A DNA stretch of 64,000 nucleotides from Chaetoderma sp. LZ-2023a (GCA_034401795.1 CM067370.1:105875387-105939386); one strand, 5' to 3'; positions 46,900 through 59,504 are shown, numbered from the stretch's first letter. Translations and numbers: made by a program. The notes: generated by a model from the sequence alone, not told the origin.

Positions 46900-48535
46900 C
46901 TCTAAGATTGTGTCTCTCTTCATGCTCCACTCAGCCTTGTGGCTTCTTAATTGTTTGGATGTCCCTATCCGCACCATTGGCTGATCCGACCCTGGGAAAC
47001 TGTTGGGGTTTCCGAACGGTGATGGCCAGGGTGTGGTATCACACATATTCCCTCCATATCTTCGGATACTTAGTAGTTAGCACTTTTGCCAATGTAGGAA
47101 AGCACTGCGAAAACATATATTAATTATTATTTTATTTGCTGAACAATCCTCCTGCACCGCAGTGCAAAATTGGGCAACTTGTACATAAACCTAATGACAG
47201 GTTAAACGGTTAGTTCCATAGGACCCAGTGACGGGTGAGATGCTTATCCACACCAAATTCAATAAAAATGTCTGGGCATGAGATTTAGATCTGCCACGCC
47301 CTCACAGGAGGGACATTTATGATGGGTATTCGTCTCTCTTACCCCTACCCCCCCCCCCCCCCCTAACGATAGATCTAAAAGTAACCAGTGTCTTGTGACG
47401 TTTTATGTGGTTACAGGGCGAGATGTTCAGATTCTTATTCAGTTTGGAGATCTTACTAAGTAACATGTATGAGCACTGTCTTCAGTATTGATGTCTTAGG
47501 GCATCCATTCTCAATGACAGCCATGTCTAACAGGTAGGTAGCCATTTGCAGCCTAAAATAGTTCTTGTTTCTAAAAACTAAAAGCTAGTGAAGCAAAGCA
47601 GAAGGCCTGTCATAAATAAAGCGTCGACTACTAATTCAGCATACTAAGAATCACATAAGACGGTGACGTGGGAATCCTTCGGGAATCGTTCATCCCGTCT
47701 TCACGTAAAACCACACCCAACCCTATAGTCATAATCTCACTAGGTATGGTCTTTTCTTTTTCAAGCTTTTTGGTTGAAATATTAGAGTGGGCCCATTTTT
47801 GCCTACTACTCTTCTCCCACTTTAAGCAGTGGCGACACCTTCCCGAGACGGAGACCCGTGCGAGGCACTTGCCTCTCGCAAGGATTCAGCGATGACGGTC
47901 CACGCGAGGATAATACTCATCACCCAAACTAGCACTAGGAGTAGTGCCCGTGTGAGGCACATGACCTTTCGTCCGAGATAATCTTCTTCCTTTCAGCTTA
48001 GAGGTATAATAACTTATATTAAGTTAATTAGTTAAGTCTCATGTACGGGAGCCTCCCTTGCGGGGATACCTCTGCGGACCTACGAGTCTGTGTGGTACCT
48101 CCAGGGGCCCCATGTTTAAAAGTTCATCTGGCTGTCTCTATGTCTTGTATTTTCGTATGCTCCTCATTTTTATCTAGCATGCTCAATAGTTTGTTTAGGT
48201 AAAATCATTGCATAGACTTATATTTTTATGTCGCCAAATCAAATCTTGTAAGTCCATAGATCACGAAATTGCTATGGACAGGCACACTGGTGACAAATTC
48301 TTGGGATGAGACTGTTGTATTTAATGTTCGCGACAATGGTCACATGGCCCCACTGGAATGATTGAGTTTCACCGGCCTTAGGAACCGGTTTTTGTTACCC
48401 GTAAAGCAGTCTCGTACAGGATCCGTCACCCCGAGACCGGATGCTAACCAGCATCATCGTTCGTCGTGCACTTGTGGCACGGTGAGTTGACATGTTACGC
48501 CGGAACGGCCCGACACTACCCCCCGAGCTACAGCT
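46900..48535 (-). repeat. Unclassified repeat V, copy 3 (reverse), inside gypsy-2
   Basis: The reverse complement of about 5935-7240. Examples: GCTGATCCGACCCTGGGAAACT, ATCTTCGGATACTT, AGCACTGCGAAAACATAT, TTGCGGGGATACCTCTGCGGA, and GGGATGAGAC...GGCCCCACTGGAA. Here the doubled block is present once. It separates gypsy-2 gag from the pol side, so it is an insertion or the trace of a rearrangement there. Inserted orientation is opposite to copies 1 and 2. Confidence 0.7.
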
Positions 48536-48758
48536 GCCCTTTCCCACCGAATCCAGACTACTGAGGCGGGGAAAGGCCAGAGTGTCCTTGACTAGAGACG
48601 AGAGACCGACAACCTCCGCCCTAAGCAATTCTATCTCCGGCCTTTCCTGCGTTCGTTCTGTCTTCATCCCGTCTATCCCAGGCTCTGAATGCCCACTCCC
48701 ATCAGCATATAAATGAGCCTGCATTTTCTGTTTCTGACGTTTTTTATGCTTCTTAGAG

Positions 48759-48791
48759 GTGTGTGTGTGTGTGTGTGTGTGCGTGCGTGTG

Positions 48792-48831
<40 letters not shown>

Positions 48832-48859
48832 AGCGTGCGTGCGTGCGTGCGTGTGTGTG
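48759..48859. repeat. (GT)n/(GTGC)n microsatellite
   Basis: GT repeats flank a GTGC/GCGT core. Cys-Val and His-Thr frames on the two strands are artefacts. It lies within the gypsy-2 gag region. Confidence 0.95.
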
Positions 48860-48870
48860 GCTCTACGTCA

Positions 48871-50107
48871 TCACACGAAGGAGTAGATTCCTGGGGTTCC
48901 ATTTCTGTTGTATGAAGATGATGCACAGGTCGAAGTACAGCTCGCTTTGACCATTTTTTCCCGTTCCAAATATGCTTCCTGGTGTATTGCTGCTGCCAGC
49001 AATAGGGGTAATGTTTTGTAGTTCCCCTGGAATAGCACATCTTTCAATTCCGGTTGTCCAGTCAAAGCTTCCAAAAATACGTCTAATTCCATAATTTCTC
49101 TGGTTTCTTGATCTAATGTACAGTAAGCCCGGGATACCATTCTTTTTACCTGAAAAGACAACTCCTGAAGGGTTTGACGGGACCCCTGCGAAGATTTCTC
49201 AATGTCAAATGGCTGGCTTCACTCTCTAATAAGTTACTAAACCGCTCCATCAGCGCTGACGTAAGATGGCAGTAGGACATTCTCTCCAACTGTGGTAGGT
49301 CTGTCATGGTGCGCAGAGCTTCACCACTTAGTTTCATGGCTAATTGTGCCCCCTTTTCTAATTCTGACCAATGGTTCATGGTGGCACTAATATTAAATTG
49401 GGTAAGGTACTCTTCCCATGAAGTGGTCCCATCATACTCACCAACTGGTACTAGTTTAGCTATTGAAAAACCTTTCTTAGCTGAGGGTGTGAATGGTCTC
49501 ACATGCCGGCTTAAACCTACTGGGGGATCCTCTCGATCCTCCCACTTCTTTTGGAAATGTCTCTGCTGCGGGGGTAGCCATGCTGCTACCAGAACTCAAG
49601 CTCTCTTCGAGTCCCACATCGGGCGCCATTTGTAGCAAAACAGCAGGTGACGACAGCTGGTGAAGAGATGCTATGCCCTGATAAAATTCTCTCATTTGCT
49701 GGCAGGGTCTGTAGCGACGTAATGTCATATCATGAGATGCAATTGTCGGGTGTGGTCTCTTAGCATCTGAATGAGATGAGCTACTTTTCTGGGGAAATCC
49801 GGGTGGGGGCCTTACACTGGAGGTAAAGACTGGGATGGGAAGGAAAGGGGCACCACCAGGGGCCGTTGTGCTAATGCCCACCCGTTCCAACCCGTCGTCT
49901 GCCCCCACCATGGTCCTCCTCGTCTTCATAGGGCATCTGCCTCAGGAGGCCACTCATCATTGTTGACAGCTGCTGCATCTCGGACACCAGGCGTATCTGC
50001 TCTCCTGCCGAAGCTACAGGAGTCTCCGGCACCTCGAGTGCCATGCACTGTTCAAGCGCAAAACGCGCTTGAGCAACCCACAGCGATCGAGGGGCCGAGG
50101 AGTCCAT
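48871..50107 (-). pseudogene. Gypsy-2 gag, frameshifted
   Basis: Reads in three or four frames from the ATG near 50107 (MDSSAPRSLW): an N-terminal region, a Pro/Ser-rich middle, then a capsid-like core (EYDGTTSWEEYLTQFNISAT, AMKLSGEALRTMTDLP, TSALMERFSN) typical of gypsy gag. It continues with VKRMVSRAY and EIMELDVFLEALTGQPELK. Shifts occur near 49900, 49490 and 49150. A further gag-like piece may run to 48540 beyond the GT repeat. A CCHC knuckle was not found. Confidence 0.78.
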
Positions 50108-52639
50108 TCTTAAAAGAAATAAGGGCCAAATAATTGGTTTGATTATCTTAAGAAGAGAGCCAAGAGTATGATTGTGCAAAAAAAAGTAGAGAGACAGAAG
50201 TGATGAAAAGAGATGTCGATGATGATTTGGTGCCAAAGTTAGCACCCTAAAACCTAACGGGGCTAGTGTTTTCTAGAGACTATAAGAGTCTGCCAGATAG
50301 AAGAACTTGGGGTTCTTACGGGGCAAAGTGTATGCGATCTGGAGAGAAGTGAACGTGTCTACAATAAGAGGAGCGCCAATAAATAATCAGGACAACTCGG
50401 ATTTAGAAATAGATGGTCCAAGAATGTTCGCTATCGTTGATTTAACCTTTCACTTCCTCCAGGGAAACTAGTGTATGTGTGTAAAGTCTTCCCAAGGTGC
50501 GCAATAGCTAACGTACAGATAAATTGACAGATCGATAAAGTTAATCTAATCTACCAGTTCACAATTGCGTCAACAAAGCAGCTTTAATAACAGGAGATAA
50601 CAAAGTGGCCAAAAAAACTAAGTGAAACTGGTTAGTTAATTATACCATAATTGATAGCGTCTAAGCGCACTATCTGGCAACAATGCCGTACGGTTATGCT
50701 GTGCTTTATGTAGCGGTCGCACCAGCAATACAAAATCTAAAGGCGTTGCTTCGTATAACAGTTACTACAGCGCTCTGATCTTGTTTATAAATCCGGCTTG
50801 AAAGTTAACTACTGGGAAACTATAGGACAGAAATCACGGCTGAAACTCTTGGGAATACCAACGTCGAACACAATCGGTCAACCAGTTCAAACCGAAAGCG
50901 TTCTGTAAAGTTTCAACTATGATTTAATAAAGTACCTAATAAATGCTTTTGGAAAATGTGCCTAAAACACAACTTCGTAAGAGTGTAAACTTAATCCAGA
51001 TTGACACCAGGAATAAGGCTACCTTCCTAAAAGCGTGCAAAATACAAGGTCAATATTCGCTCAAATGCCAAAGTCCATAACTGCCGGTTAAATAACAGTA
51101 ACTTGTTATAATGTAATTAAATGATCTCCTTATAAGGGGAGTCAGGAAATTAAGATCCCTTGCTACCTTTCTAATAAGGGCAGCGTGACCTCTCTGACTG
51201 ATGGATCGAGGAAAGGGAAGCTTAACACAAGGTGACCTTGAACTCTCAAGTTGCAGTACCCAAAGTTATAAGTATACGGTAACGACCGTAACCCTTTTAA
51301 CCTTGACCTTGAGAAAAAGGCACAAATACCATGGCAAATAAGTCAATAACGACCTTGACCTTTGACCTCTGAAGTAAGGGCAATTGAGCAAGCACTTAAG
51401 TGTCGAAACCACGGACTAAGGAGATCGAGTTGGTTTAGCTTTCCTGTGTGAAATTCCCTCACCTGGGGTTGCTAGTTTGGAATTAAACCGGAGTAAAGTT
51501 GTAACGGTTCAAAAGGTTAAAGCGAAAGATTAAAACCCAAAACGGTTTAAATAATGAATTTAAATGCACACGGTTTAACGGCGGGCGTCCAAATTCCTTT
51601 CTCAGACCGTATGGTGAGAACACTTAACACTTAAGCCGAACTATATTAAACCGATTTAAATTAGTTTGATAACCCTTGGTTATGTCAAAATGAATCAGAC
51701 AAGAGAATTTCTAGGGGTGAAATACCCGTATAAATAGGAAGTTACAGCTCCTAGTCAGCGCTAAGAAAGATGGACCACTTCCTGAGCAAAGACCAAGGCA
51801 CTCAATAAACTGTTCAAATACAATTCTATTTCATCAAGTCTAAGCTTATGTAAGTGTACAAATTGTTTTCAATGAAATAATAATAAGAAAATCTGTTGCT
51901 ATAATCTGGGTGCGAAATTTACAATAAAAAAATTCTGTACAACTGTCGGGCTGTTTACTTTTAATTGGAAATTGGAACAGCGCTAAATTAAGACTGCTTG
52001 TATGATCGTCGACAAATTTGTCAGTCAACGAATTACTATAATTTGAACCTAAATCGATGTACGTATCACTCGATACGGTTCAAGAGCAACCTTCCTCATT
52101 GACTAGCGCTATCCTGGGCTGGCAGCTGGGAGCCAACACACAATGCCTCCAGGCGGACAGTATGTCGGTATGTTGGTATGCCATCTAGTGGGTAAACTCC
52201 CACATCAGATAGAAGTAATGTCTATAACTGGTAATAATGTCAAACTTGGCAATTTAGGCACCAACGCTATCAATGCCAACTTTTAACTGGTGAATCGAAC
52301 CAGTAAATGGGTTCTCACAGTACCTATAAATTACCGGGAGGGAAAGTGGAAACCAGTCCCACTTGGATGTAATTTAGATGAGAAACAGTTTAACAAAAAT
52401 TTGGTTACCTGCTGAAATCAGCGAATCCAACCGTTCCTCGGCTCCTGGCGTCCATTGGCCCGAATCCGTGAAAACTTGGTACTTAAAAACTATCACGCCA
52501 GTAACTAATTAACGCCAGAAAAATCTATGAAAAATACCAGAAAAAGCGAGCTCGTTCCTCAGACAGTGGGATAACCAGTCGGCCGGTCTAAATCACAGCT
52601 GGTGCAACTACTGAGCACATAATTGCTTGTAACTTAAAA

Positions 52640-52687
<48 letters not shown>

Positions 52688-53559
52688 GTTAGCTAAGAAG
52701 ACAGCAAAGCTACAACAATTACGGCAATGCACCAATTTAACACTGGCTCTATACTAGCCCACGTCACTAAACTACTTGATAACTTGCTATTTCCAGATTA
52801 TAGAAAAACACTTCGAGTTAAATTAAGCTATTACTGAAGATTTAAATTGTACCAAGATTTTCTAAGATCCGACCACCATATCCTTCTGAAATTAACCACA
52901 ACTCCTATCAGAAAACTTCCATCGTGAAAACCTGTTGGCGAAATCTTGGATTACTACCAAAAATCGTCACATGGCCATTTTATGACAACTTTCAGCAAAA
53001 CTAATCAAAGAATTCTTACAGATTACGCGATTTCAGCATCCTGACAGGTATTGCAATTTAGCCCTCAAAATAAAAGGGTTACCACAGAGGCCTCATTGTC
53101 ATGCTAATTGGACAGGTGAAAACAACATAGTTGACACGATCCTCAGGCGGTCCACACTGGTAACAGCTTGACAATAAACACTCGCCAGCCGAACGCATCT
53201 CCACGCATAACGGCTCCAGTAAAGATGTGTTCCGCTGGACGAGCACTGCAAGGCGCCTCCTCTCAGCATGCCGATCGAACACCGTTGACGTCTTCAGGTG
53301 AGCGACTTAAACAAGATAACCAAGAGGGGAAATAGGAAACACCCGGGTCAAACTTTGAAAGTATGTCATCTCACATCTCGAATGAAACGCAAATTGACAG
53401 AATCAACAAAATTCGATCCAGAAGCGTGTTTTTCCTTCAATATGTTTAAGATGGCTGTAATGGCATCAGCCTTGGATAGGATTAGCTATGGGCTATAGGA
53501 AGAAGCAGATTTTATTTGGTGCCATCCGTCCATCTTTCCATCCATCTTCTTGACCATAT
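50108..53559. other. Unassigned region, possible gypsy-2 leader/LTR
   Basis: Upstream of gypsy-2 gag on the minus strand, so its leader and 5' LTR should be here. TGGCACCAAATC on the minus strand (about 50226-50240) could be a primer-binding site. With no second LTR in the window I cannot set LTR ends. The region has an (ATT)n run (52639-52687) and clustered TGACCTTGACCT words (51235-51370). The overlapping frames at 53079-53498 have no recognisable domain. Confidence 0.4.
52639..52687. repeat. (ATT)n microsatellite
   Basis: About sixteen ATT units. Confidence 0.95.
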
Positions 53560-54989
53560 GCATAAATTCTGGGGGGTTTGTTTGATAATTTTATCTGCAG
53601 CTAAATTATAGGATATATAGAAAGTGTTTCACATTATTACAAGACATATTTGATAATAGAATCGTGCAATATCTAGTGAGTTCTAGATGGTATTATGTTC
53701 GAAAGCCTGATTATAAACCGAGTATCGAGATTGTGATACCGAATATATAGTAAATTACTACCATTTGAAAACTGTCAGTTGCGACCAAATTGCATGTTTC
53801 GAAGCTACTCCATTGTAAAAATTGCTAAAACTCTAAATTTTTAGCGCATTCATATATTATCTAAACATATGGGTGAATTTCTGGAGCCGAACCTATTACA
53901 AGCAATACGCCAGGGGATATTGACATCTATCTAATTGTGGCTAATGTGACCCAACTATCTTTCAATGGGGACATATTGCGAATAAGTAGCTACATGGGCA
54001 TAATTGGTAATTATGATATTATTTGATGTTAGAATCGTGCAATATTGTGTACAGCTACAGCAATAGCACATAATAATAGATATTGAGTTCTATATGGCTA
54101 GATGTTCGAAAAGTGGTTATAAAAATGGTATGTAAATTATTAGCATCTAACAACTTTTAGTCTCTACTAAGTTGCGTATTATAAAATTACTTTACCGTGG
54201 AATTTAAAAAAAATCGATATTTTAGTAGCGCATTCTTATATCTATCTGACATTTTGGGGCCGAATTTATTACAGACAGTAGGCTACCGAAAACCGTGGAT
54301 CTGCCAAAACTTGTGTAAATTTTTACCATGGAATTGTATACTACGAGATTACTTGATGGTAGACATTTTTAAGCTTGATACTTCATTAGCGTATCCATAT
54401 ACCGCTCTGACCATATGTATGAATTTCGAAACAAATAGGGCTGAACCTATTGCAAGACAGTATGGTACTGAAAATCACTGATCTGCCAAAATTTAAGCCA
54501 ATTTTCCGTATGAAATTGTGGACTACGGAACTATTCATTTTAGAATTTGATTTAATTATGAATTAGCGATGCTATGCTATCATATTGGTTACAGCTGAGA
54601 GGAAATTTAGGCTAAACTATACTTTTTAGTTTTATTGCTTTTAAACAGATGGGTCACAGTGATTCCGAAAAGTAGAGTTGGTTCGTATTATATACAAACA
54701 TAATTTTTCATAGTGTATGTAGTGCAAGCTAGTAGAGGTTTTAGTGTGGTCAAATGAAGAGACTGGTGTTGTTCCACCCACGGCCTAATAGTGATAATAT
54801 ATACCTGTAGCATTGTATGTAATATAATGTAGACTGGTGTGATTTCACACATAATTGACTTTAATCGAATACTATTGGTACACTATAGACCATGGTGGCT
54901 TTCCGCACATCTATTTGTAATGCAATATATACATATATTAATATTTTGGGTACAGCACAGATCGGTGTGATTTCACACACAATCTATTA

Positions 54990-55540
54990 TGTATCATCAC
55001 TGTGTTCTGCGGCTATAGTAGTAGAAACATGCTACAGCTGCAATCAGTCCTTCTTCACTTTTGTCCACTGTGGCTTGCCCTCAGCCGAATTCCTTAGCTT
55101 CCTCAGGTCCTTTCTTGACTTGAGTATACTGAGTCCTGCTTTCTTGAGGTCACCTCGCAGCACACTAAGCAGATTTATGCAATGAAGTCCTCTCCTGGCT
55201 TTGTATTTGCTGGCTCCGTGTAGGGCGAATTCCAGGGCTCTCTGTGCTCGTGTCTCTTCTGACATTCTTAGCACATGGTCAAACATGGACCATCTTTGCT
55301 GAGCGACTTTTACAACTTGTATAGTGCATCATTGGAAATTATGCTGTCTGGCCATCGGTGTCCAGTGATGGTGCGTAGGTGTTTGCGGTGGCAGGCATCG
55401 AGTTTGTCTAGAGTTGCCTTTGGAACTGCCCAGCTGTTACAGTTATACAGTATCAAGGATACGCAGGTTGCATTGTATAAACGTAGCCTTTTAATCAAGG
55501 GCATCTTTGACCTACGATCTAGTATGGCATAGTACAATAC
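54990..55540 (-). mobile_element. LINE copy 2, 5'-truncated
   Basis: Same family as copy 1: reading on the minus strand from 55537 gives SKMPLIKRLRLYNATC, then CHRKHLRTITGHRWPDSIIS, then a frame change near 55300, and MFDHVLRMSEE through to the stop at 55044. The 3' untranslated end has GATTGCAGCTGTAGCATGTT. The abrupt 5' end fits truncation during target-primed insertion. It keeps the C/H motif (C-x3-H) that copy 1 has altered near its cysteine. Confidence 0.85.
55044..55537 (-). pseudogene. LINE ORF2 C-terminal fragment
   Basis: Two overlapping frames, 55537-55310 and 55286-55044, correspond to residues of the C-terminal domain of copy 1 (9490-9986). One frameshift separates them. The catalytic domains are missing. 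Confidence 0.82.
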
Positions 55541-57825
55541 AGAGACATGATAATACTAATATTCACCCACGATCTATTTGCAGTGCACTGTATACATAGT
55601 AATACTTTTGGTGAGTATAGGAATGGTGTGATTTCAGTCCATTTGTAGTGCAGTCTATTTGAACTTTAGCGAAGGCTATACCATTTCACCACACCAGGCA
55701 AGTGCGTATCGAGTCCGTTCTTTGTAAAGTCTTTCTTTGAAACTATGTGGTGAAATTTTGGGACCGAACATATTAAAGAGAGTGGGGCATGCGGAACTGT
55801 TAATTAGCCAAGATTTGAGCAGATTTTTTAGATTAAATTGTGTACTACGAAATTACTTCATGGTATAAATCTTTTAAACTCAATACTTCATTAACGTATT
55901 CATATACATATCTAAACATATGGCTGAAATTCTGGGGTCGAAGCCATTACATGCAATATGCCAGTACATATCAACACCTATCGGAATGTTGTGAATGTGA
56001 TGAATGTGAACCAACTTTCTGACAATGGTGGCATATGTCGATTCTATAACTACATACTATGAAATTAATTGAGGGTAGAATCGTGCAATATTCTGTACAA
56101 TACTATATAGAGTTCTATATGGCTAGATGTTTGAAAGCAGAGTGCAAACAGATTATGCAGATATTGGTATTTAAAATAGTAAATTATTGACATCTGATAA
56201 CTGTTGGACGCAACTAAATTGCATATTGCGAGATTACTTTATGATAGACTATTTTTAAACTCGATATTTTAAAACAGCATTCATATACCTATCTAACCAC
56301 ATCAGTGGAATTCTCGGACAGAAGCTATTGCAGAAAGTAGCGTACTGAAAACCGTAGATCTGACAAAATTTGAGCCAGTTTTCAGTATGTAATTACGTAC
56401 TATGAAATTATATAGTCTTTCTTAAATTCGCAATATATGCCTTAGCTAGCATATTCAAATCCCTCTAAGTCTCTCATGATTAAATTCTGGCACTGAATAT
56501 ATTACATACATCAGGGCACCGAAAACTGAAACAGCCACAAATCAAGCCAATTTTCGACACAGAAATGTGTCCTCTGAAATTGCTTCTTGGTAGAAAATTT
56601 TAAACTCAGGACTTCAAATTAGTGCATTCATAACCCTAACTAACCATATGGTTAAAACTCTGGGGCTGACCTATTGCAGACAGTAGGGTGTTAAAGACTG
56701 CAGGTCTGCTAAAATTTCAGCCAATTTTCAGTATGGAATTGCGTACGGCAAAATTACTTCGTTGTAGAATTTCTTTCGAATTGGCAATATAACTAGCATA
56801 TCCAGTGCCTTATAAGCCTATGCATCTGAAATACTGGGGCTGAATATATTACAGACAGTAGGGCACTGAAAAGCATGAATCAGATACAATTTTCACCAGT
56901 TTTCAGTATGGATTTGCATACTATGAAATTACTTCATCTAGAAATCTTTTTAATTCGGAATATAGCTTGCGTAATCAAACTCAAGTCCATGTGGATGAAA
57001 ATCTGGGGTCGTGCATAACCTACAGACAATAGGGCAGTGAAGTATGTGAATTGGCTAAAATTTCAGCCAATTTTACGGATGAAATTGTGTACAACGAATT
57101 AGATTACTTCATAGAAAACATTTTTAACTCAATGTTTCATTAGCATATTCAGATACCTATCTAACCATATGGGTGGAATTCTTGAGCTGAACACATTGAA
57201 TGCATTACTAACTTATCACATACATACCCGAGCATAACCTACAGACAATAGGGCGTATGAAATTGTGTACAACGAATTAGATTACTTCATGGAAAACATT
57301 TTTGACTCAATGTTTCATTAGCATAATCAGATACCTATCTAAGCATATGGGTGGAATTCTTGAGCCGAACACATTGCAGGCATTACTAACTTAAATCATA
57401 TACATAGCCCTTTCTGCTGATTTTTGTATCTAAACCACCCGCTACAATGTTGTTGACAGCCGTTTTGCCTGGAAATTCTGAACATCAGTTGTAATCCATA
57501 GTGCTAAATAATTGCATGCATGGCTCTTTTCTCAGTGAAGGATTAAGGACAATAAATTACTATTGAAAATCACACATACATTATTTTTAGAGAATTGTGT
57601 CTACCTTCTCACGCTCTACAATATTATTATACATGTTTTACTGTAAAAATTTACCACTCATATAGTAACTAGTAAAATGTGTCCAAGATATTAAAATCTT
57701 TGACCCGACGCCCTACAAGATATAAGAATGGAAATGTATGCACTATCTCGAATGTTCAGCCTAGTGTTGCATGGTATGATGCATAAGGGAAACAGACACA
57801 GTACCTGGTATTGTCGTCATAATAT

Positions 57826-58070
57826 ATTAAACCTTTACTGTCTAAATTTGGTAAAGATTGTTAAAATATTTAGATATTGGATGCCCATTTGCAGGCCAAG
57901 AGAAGACGTTTTTTGCAGATTTGCCATTGGAATCTGGAATAACTGTCTCGGGAGTCATTCCAGTGGTAAATTACCAAAAACTGTCCCCTCATGGCATGCA
58001 ATTTGACATTGCTCAAGATCACTGTAGAGGCCGGTTTGACCAGCTATGCCATGATGCGGTTAAAATACAA
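57826..58070 (+). repeat. Foldback repeat F, copy 2
   Basis: Same order as 38756-38970: TTAAACCTTTACTG start, CCCATTTGCAGGCCAAGAGA, a short internal palindrome GGAATCTGGAATAACTG / CATTCCAGTGG, then GTAGAGGCCGG and GCGGTTAAA. The arms pair less well than in copy 1. Confidence 0.65.
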
Positions 58071-58176
58071 TAAGACATGATGATAGGCCTATATTCATAG
58101 CCGTTGTCATTGTGATTTATATACTTTCAACCTGACTTCCAAGAATCCCACTTCCAAGGTAATTATAGAGGTGAGC

Positions 58177-58420
58177 TGTTGAATATTTTAAAACAAATTT
58201 GACTAGTATAGATGCTGTCGCTGCCTATGGCAGCAGCACAGTTAAATTAGTTTCAAAATATTCAGCAGAATGTTTATTAAATAGTAAAGCCATACAATTC
58301 GCACAGCTTAATGACCTTTCAATGTTCCTGATTGCCATAGCTACGTCACTCATTATGTATTTTGACTCTGACGTCAGCCTACTTGTGATGCCAACACATG
58401 AGTGACAGGTTGGATAACTT
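58177..58420 (+). repeat. Hairpin repeat H, copy i (best hairpin)
   Basis: Palindrome 58178-58266: TTGAATATTTTAAAACAAAT pairs with TTAGTTTCAAAATATTCAGC; inner GCTGTCGCTGCC pairs with GGCAGCAGCAC around a TAT loop. The tail follows: AGAATGTTTATTAAATAGTA, GTCACTCATTATG and TTTTGACTCTGACGTCAGC. Confidence 0.82.
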
Positions 58421-58730
58421 ATACTCTCGTTCCATAAGAGAATCAGTGCATTGCGAGTGGGTCTACATGCGTCCGGGATAGCAGAGCTAACTATCTGACT
58501 GCACTTGCAAAAATATGTGGTCATTTATTACAAGTAGTCCATGTTTGGTGGACCACACACTACTAAGTAGTATTGGCCGTTTAATGATCAAATTTGTTTA
58601 TGACAATTTCAAAGGTGGGATCCATTTCTAGCTAAGCTCTGTCCGTTCTTTCGGTGTGTTGGAATCAATTTATATATTTTGATGCACGACTTCCAAGAAT
58701 CCCAATTTAAAGGTAACTATACAGGGAAGG

Positions 58731-58930
58731 TGTTGAATATCGTGAAACTAATTTGACTGGGTGCTTTTGCTGCCTATGGCCGTAACAGTGCCCCGTCAAA
58801 TTAACATCAAAATATTTGACAGAATGTTGATTAAAAAGTAAAAACCTAAAGTTTGTACACTTGACCGATTATTCAATTTTCACGATGGTCATTCACTAAG
58901 CATTTTGACTATGACGCATGTGAAGCTTTA
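58731..58930 (+). repeat. Hairpin repeat H, copy j
   Basis: GTTGAATATCGTGAAACTAA, TTTGACTGGGTGC, a GCTGCCTATGGCCG centre, CCCGTCAAATTA and CAAAATATTTGACAG form the hairpin. The tail is AGAATGTTGATTAAAAAGTA with ATTTTGACTATGACGCATG. Confidence 0.8.
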
Positions 58931-58964
58931 ATAGGACGCAATTGAATATGGTAAGGACATACAA

Positions 58965-59085
58965 CGCCAGGCAAATTAGTTTCAAATTTTCAACAGAATG
59001 TTGATTAAGAAGCAAGGCCATACAATTCATACAATACCCAGTCAAATTGGTATAAAAAAATTCAACAGAATGTTGAATATTGTCT
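58965..59085 (+). repeat. Hairpin repeat H, partial copy k
   Basis: Right arm and tail only: CAAATTAGTTTCAAATTTTC, AACAGAATGTTGATTAAGAA, CATACAATTCATACA; then a second right-arm piece ending TTCAACAGAATGTTGAATA. Confidence 0.68.
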
Positions 59086-59160
59086 GTATTGCCCCAATTT
59101 GGATTTGCCAATAAAGATTGCTTGCTTGCTCATTTGCTAGCTAGGTAGGTATGCTTAGAT

Positions 59161-59405
59161 TTTTAACGCGCTGGCAACGCGATGACTTCAATTTTTATGC
59201 TAACGCCTCCTACGGAGTGCACCCGTTAGTTTACTTTGTTGATCATCATGTCCCAGGTCGAGGATCGAACCGTCATCCTGCAATTCCACTGGACCGCCGC
59301 ACCAAGATAAGAATCTGGGTTTAGCGAACCAGCTTTCACATGTCGGATATACTGATATCCTGGCGAATTCATATGAGACTATCTTTTGGATGCATACCAT
59401 ATGGT
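59161..59405 (-). mobile_element. tRNA-derived SINE, copy B
   Basis: The reverse complement matches 131-400. The A box (GGCGGTCCAGTGG) is at 59286-59298, the B box (GACGGTTCGATCC) at about 59260-59272, and the tail GCGTTGCCAGCGCGTTAAAA at 59161-59185. The shared pre-tRNA segment (TCATATGAATTCGCCAGGAT, GACATGTGAAAGCTGGTTCG) lies at 59312-59390. Confidence 0.82.
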
Positions 59406-59450
59406 GTATGTTAGGCTCTCACCTGGTCTCCATCGTGACACTGGCAGTAG

Positions 59451-59488
59451 TTGATTGATTGACTGATTGATTGATTGATTGATTGATT
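59451..59488. repeat. (GATT)n microsatellite
   Basis: About nine GATT units with one GACT. Confidence 0.95.
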
Positions 59489-59504
59489 AAATCCTGGGGA
59501 TTAA

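Larger units (their letters stand above)
43412..50107 (-). mobile_element. Ty3/gypsy element gypsy-2, truncated and interrupted
   Basis: Minus-strand order gag (50107-48500), linker (46790-46507), protease (46437-45559), RT/RNase H (45524-44019), integrase N-terminal half (43789-43412). The 3' end of integrase and any 3' LTR are absent. A V repeat (46900-48535) interrupts the gag end. Several frameshifts and stops make it non-functional. It differs clearly in sequence from gypsy-1 and has no env region. Confidence 0.85.
53560..57410 (+). repeat. Satellite-like array of about 175-bp units
   Basis: About twelve diverged units. Anchors are CCATATGGGTGAAATTCTGG-type words near 53866, 54410, 55740, 55915, 56290, 56465, 56645, 56820, 56990, 57170 and 57350, each followed by GAACMTATTRCAGACAGTAGG, then AAAATTTNAGCCAATTTT, TATGGAATTG, and GAAATTACTTCATGGTAGAA. 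Spacing in the best part (56290-57350) is 170-180 bases. The last two units are near-identical to each other. A LINE fragment (54990-55540) and unrelated sequence split the array. No coding capacity. Confidence 0.78.

Noticed and set aside
48753..49040. His-Thr and Cys-Val rich frames near 48.8 kb
   Set aside because: Artefacts of the GT/GTGC microsatellite within gypsy-2 gag.
53079..53498. Opposed frames with a Cys-rich stretch and a CAG|GTGAG donor-like site
   Set aside because: I could not find a matching acceptor, domain or homologous motif. The evidence is too thin for an exon call.
53560..57410. CRISPR-like array
   Set aside because: The units are diverged 175-base satellites without short identical repeats and unique spacers, and this is animal DNA.
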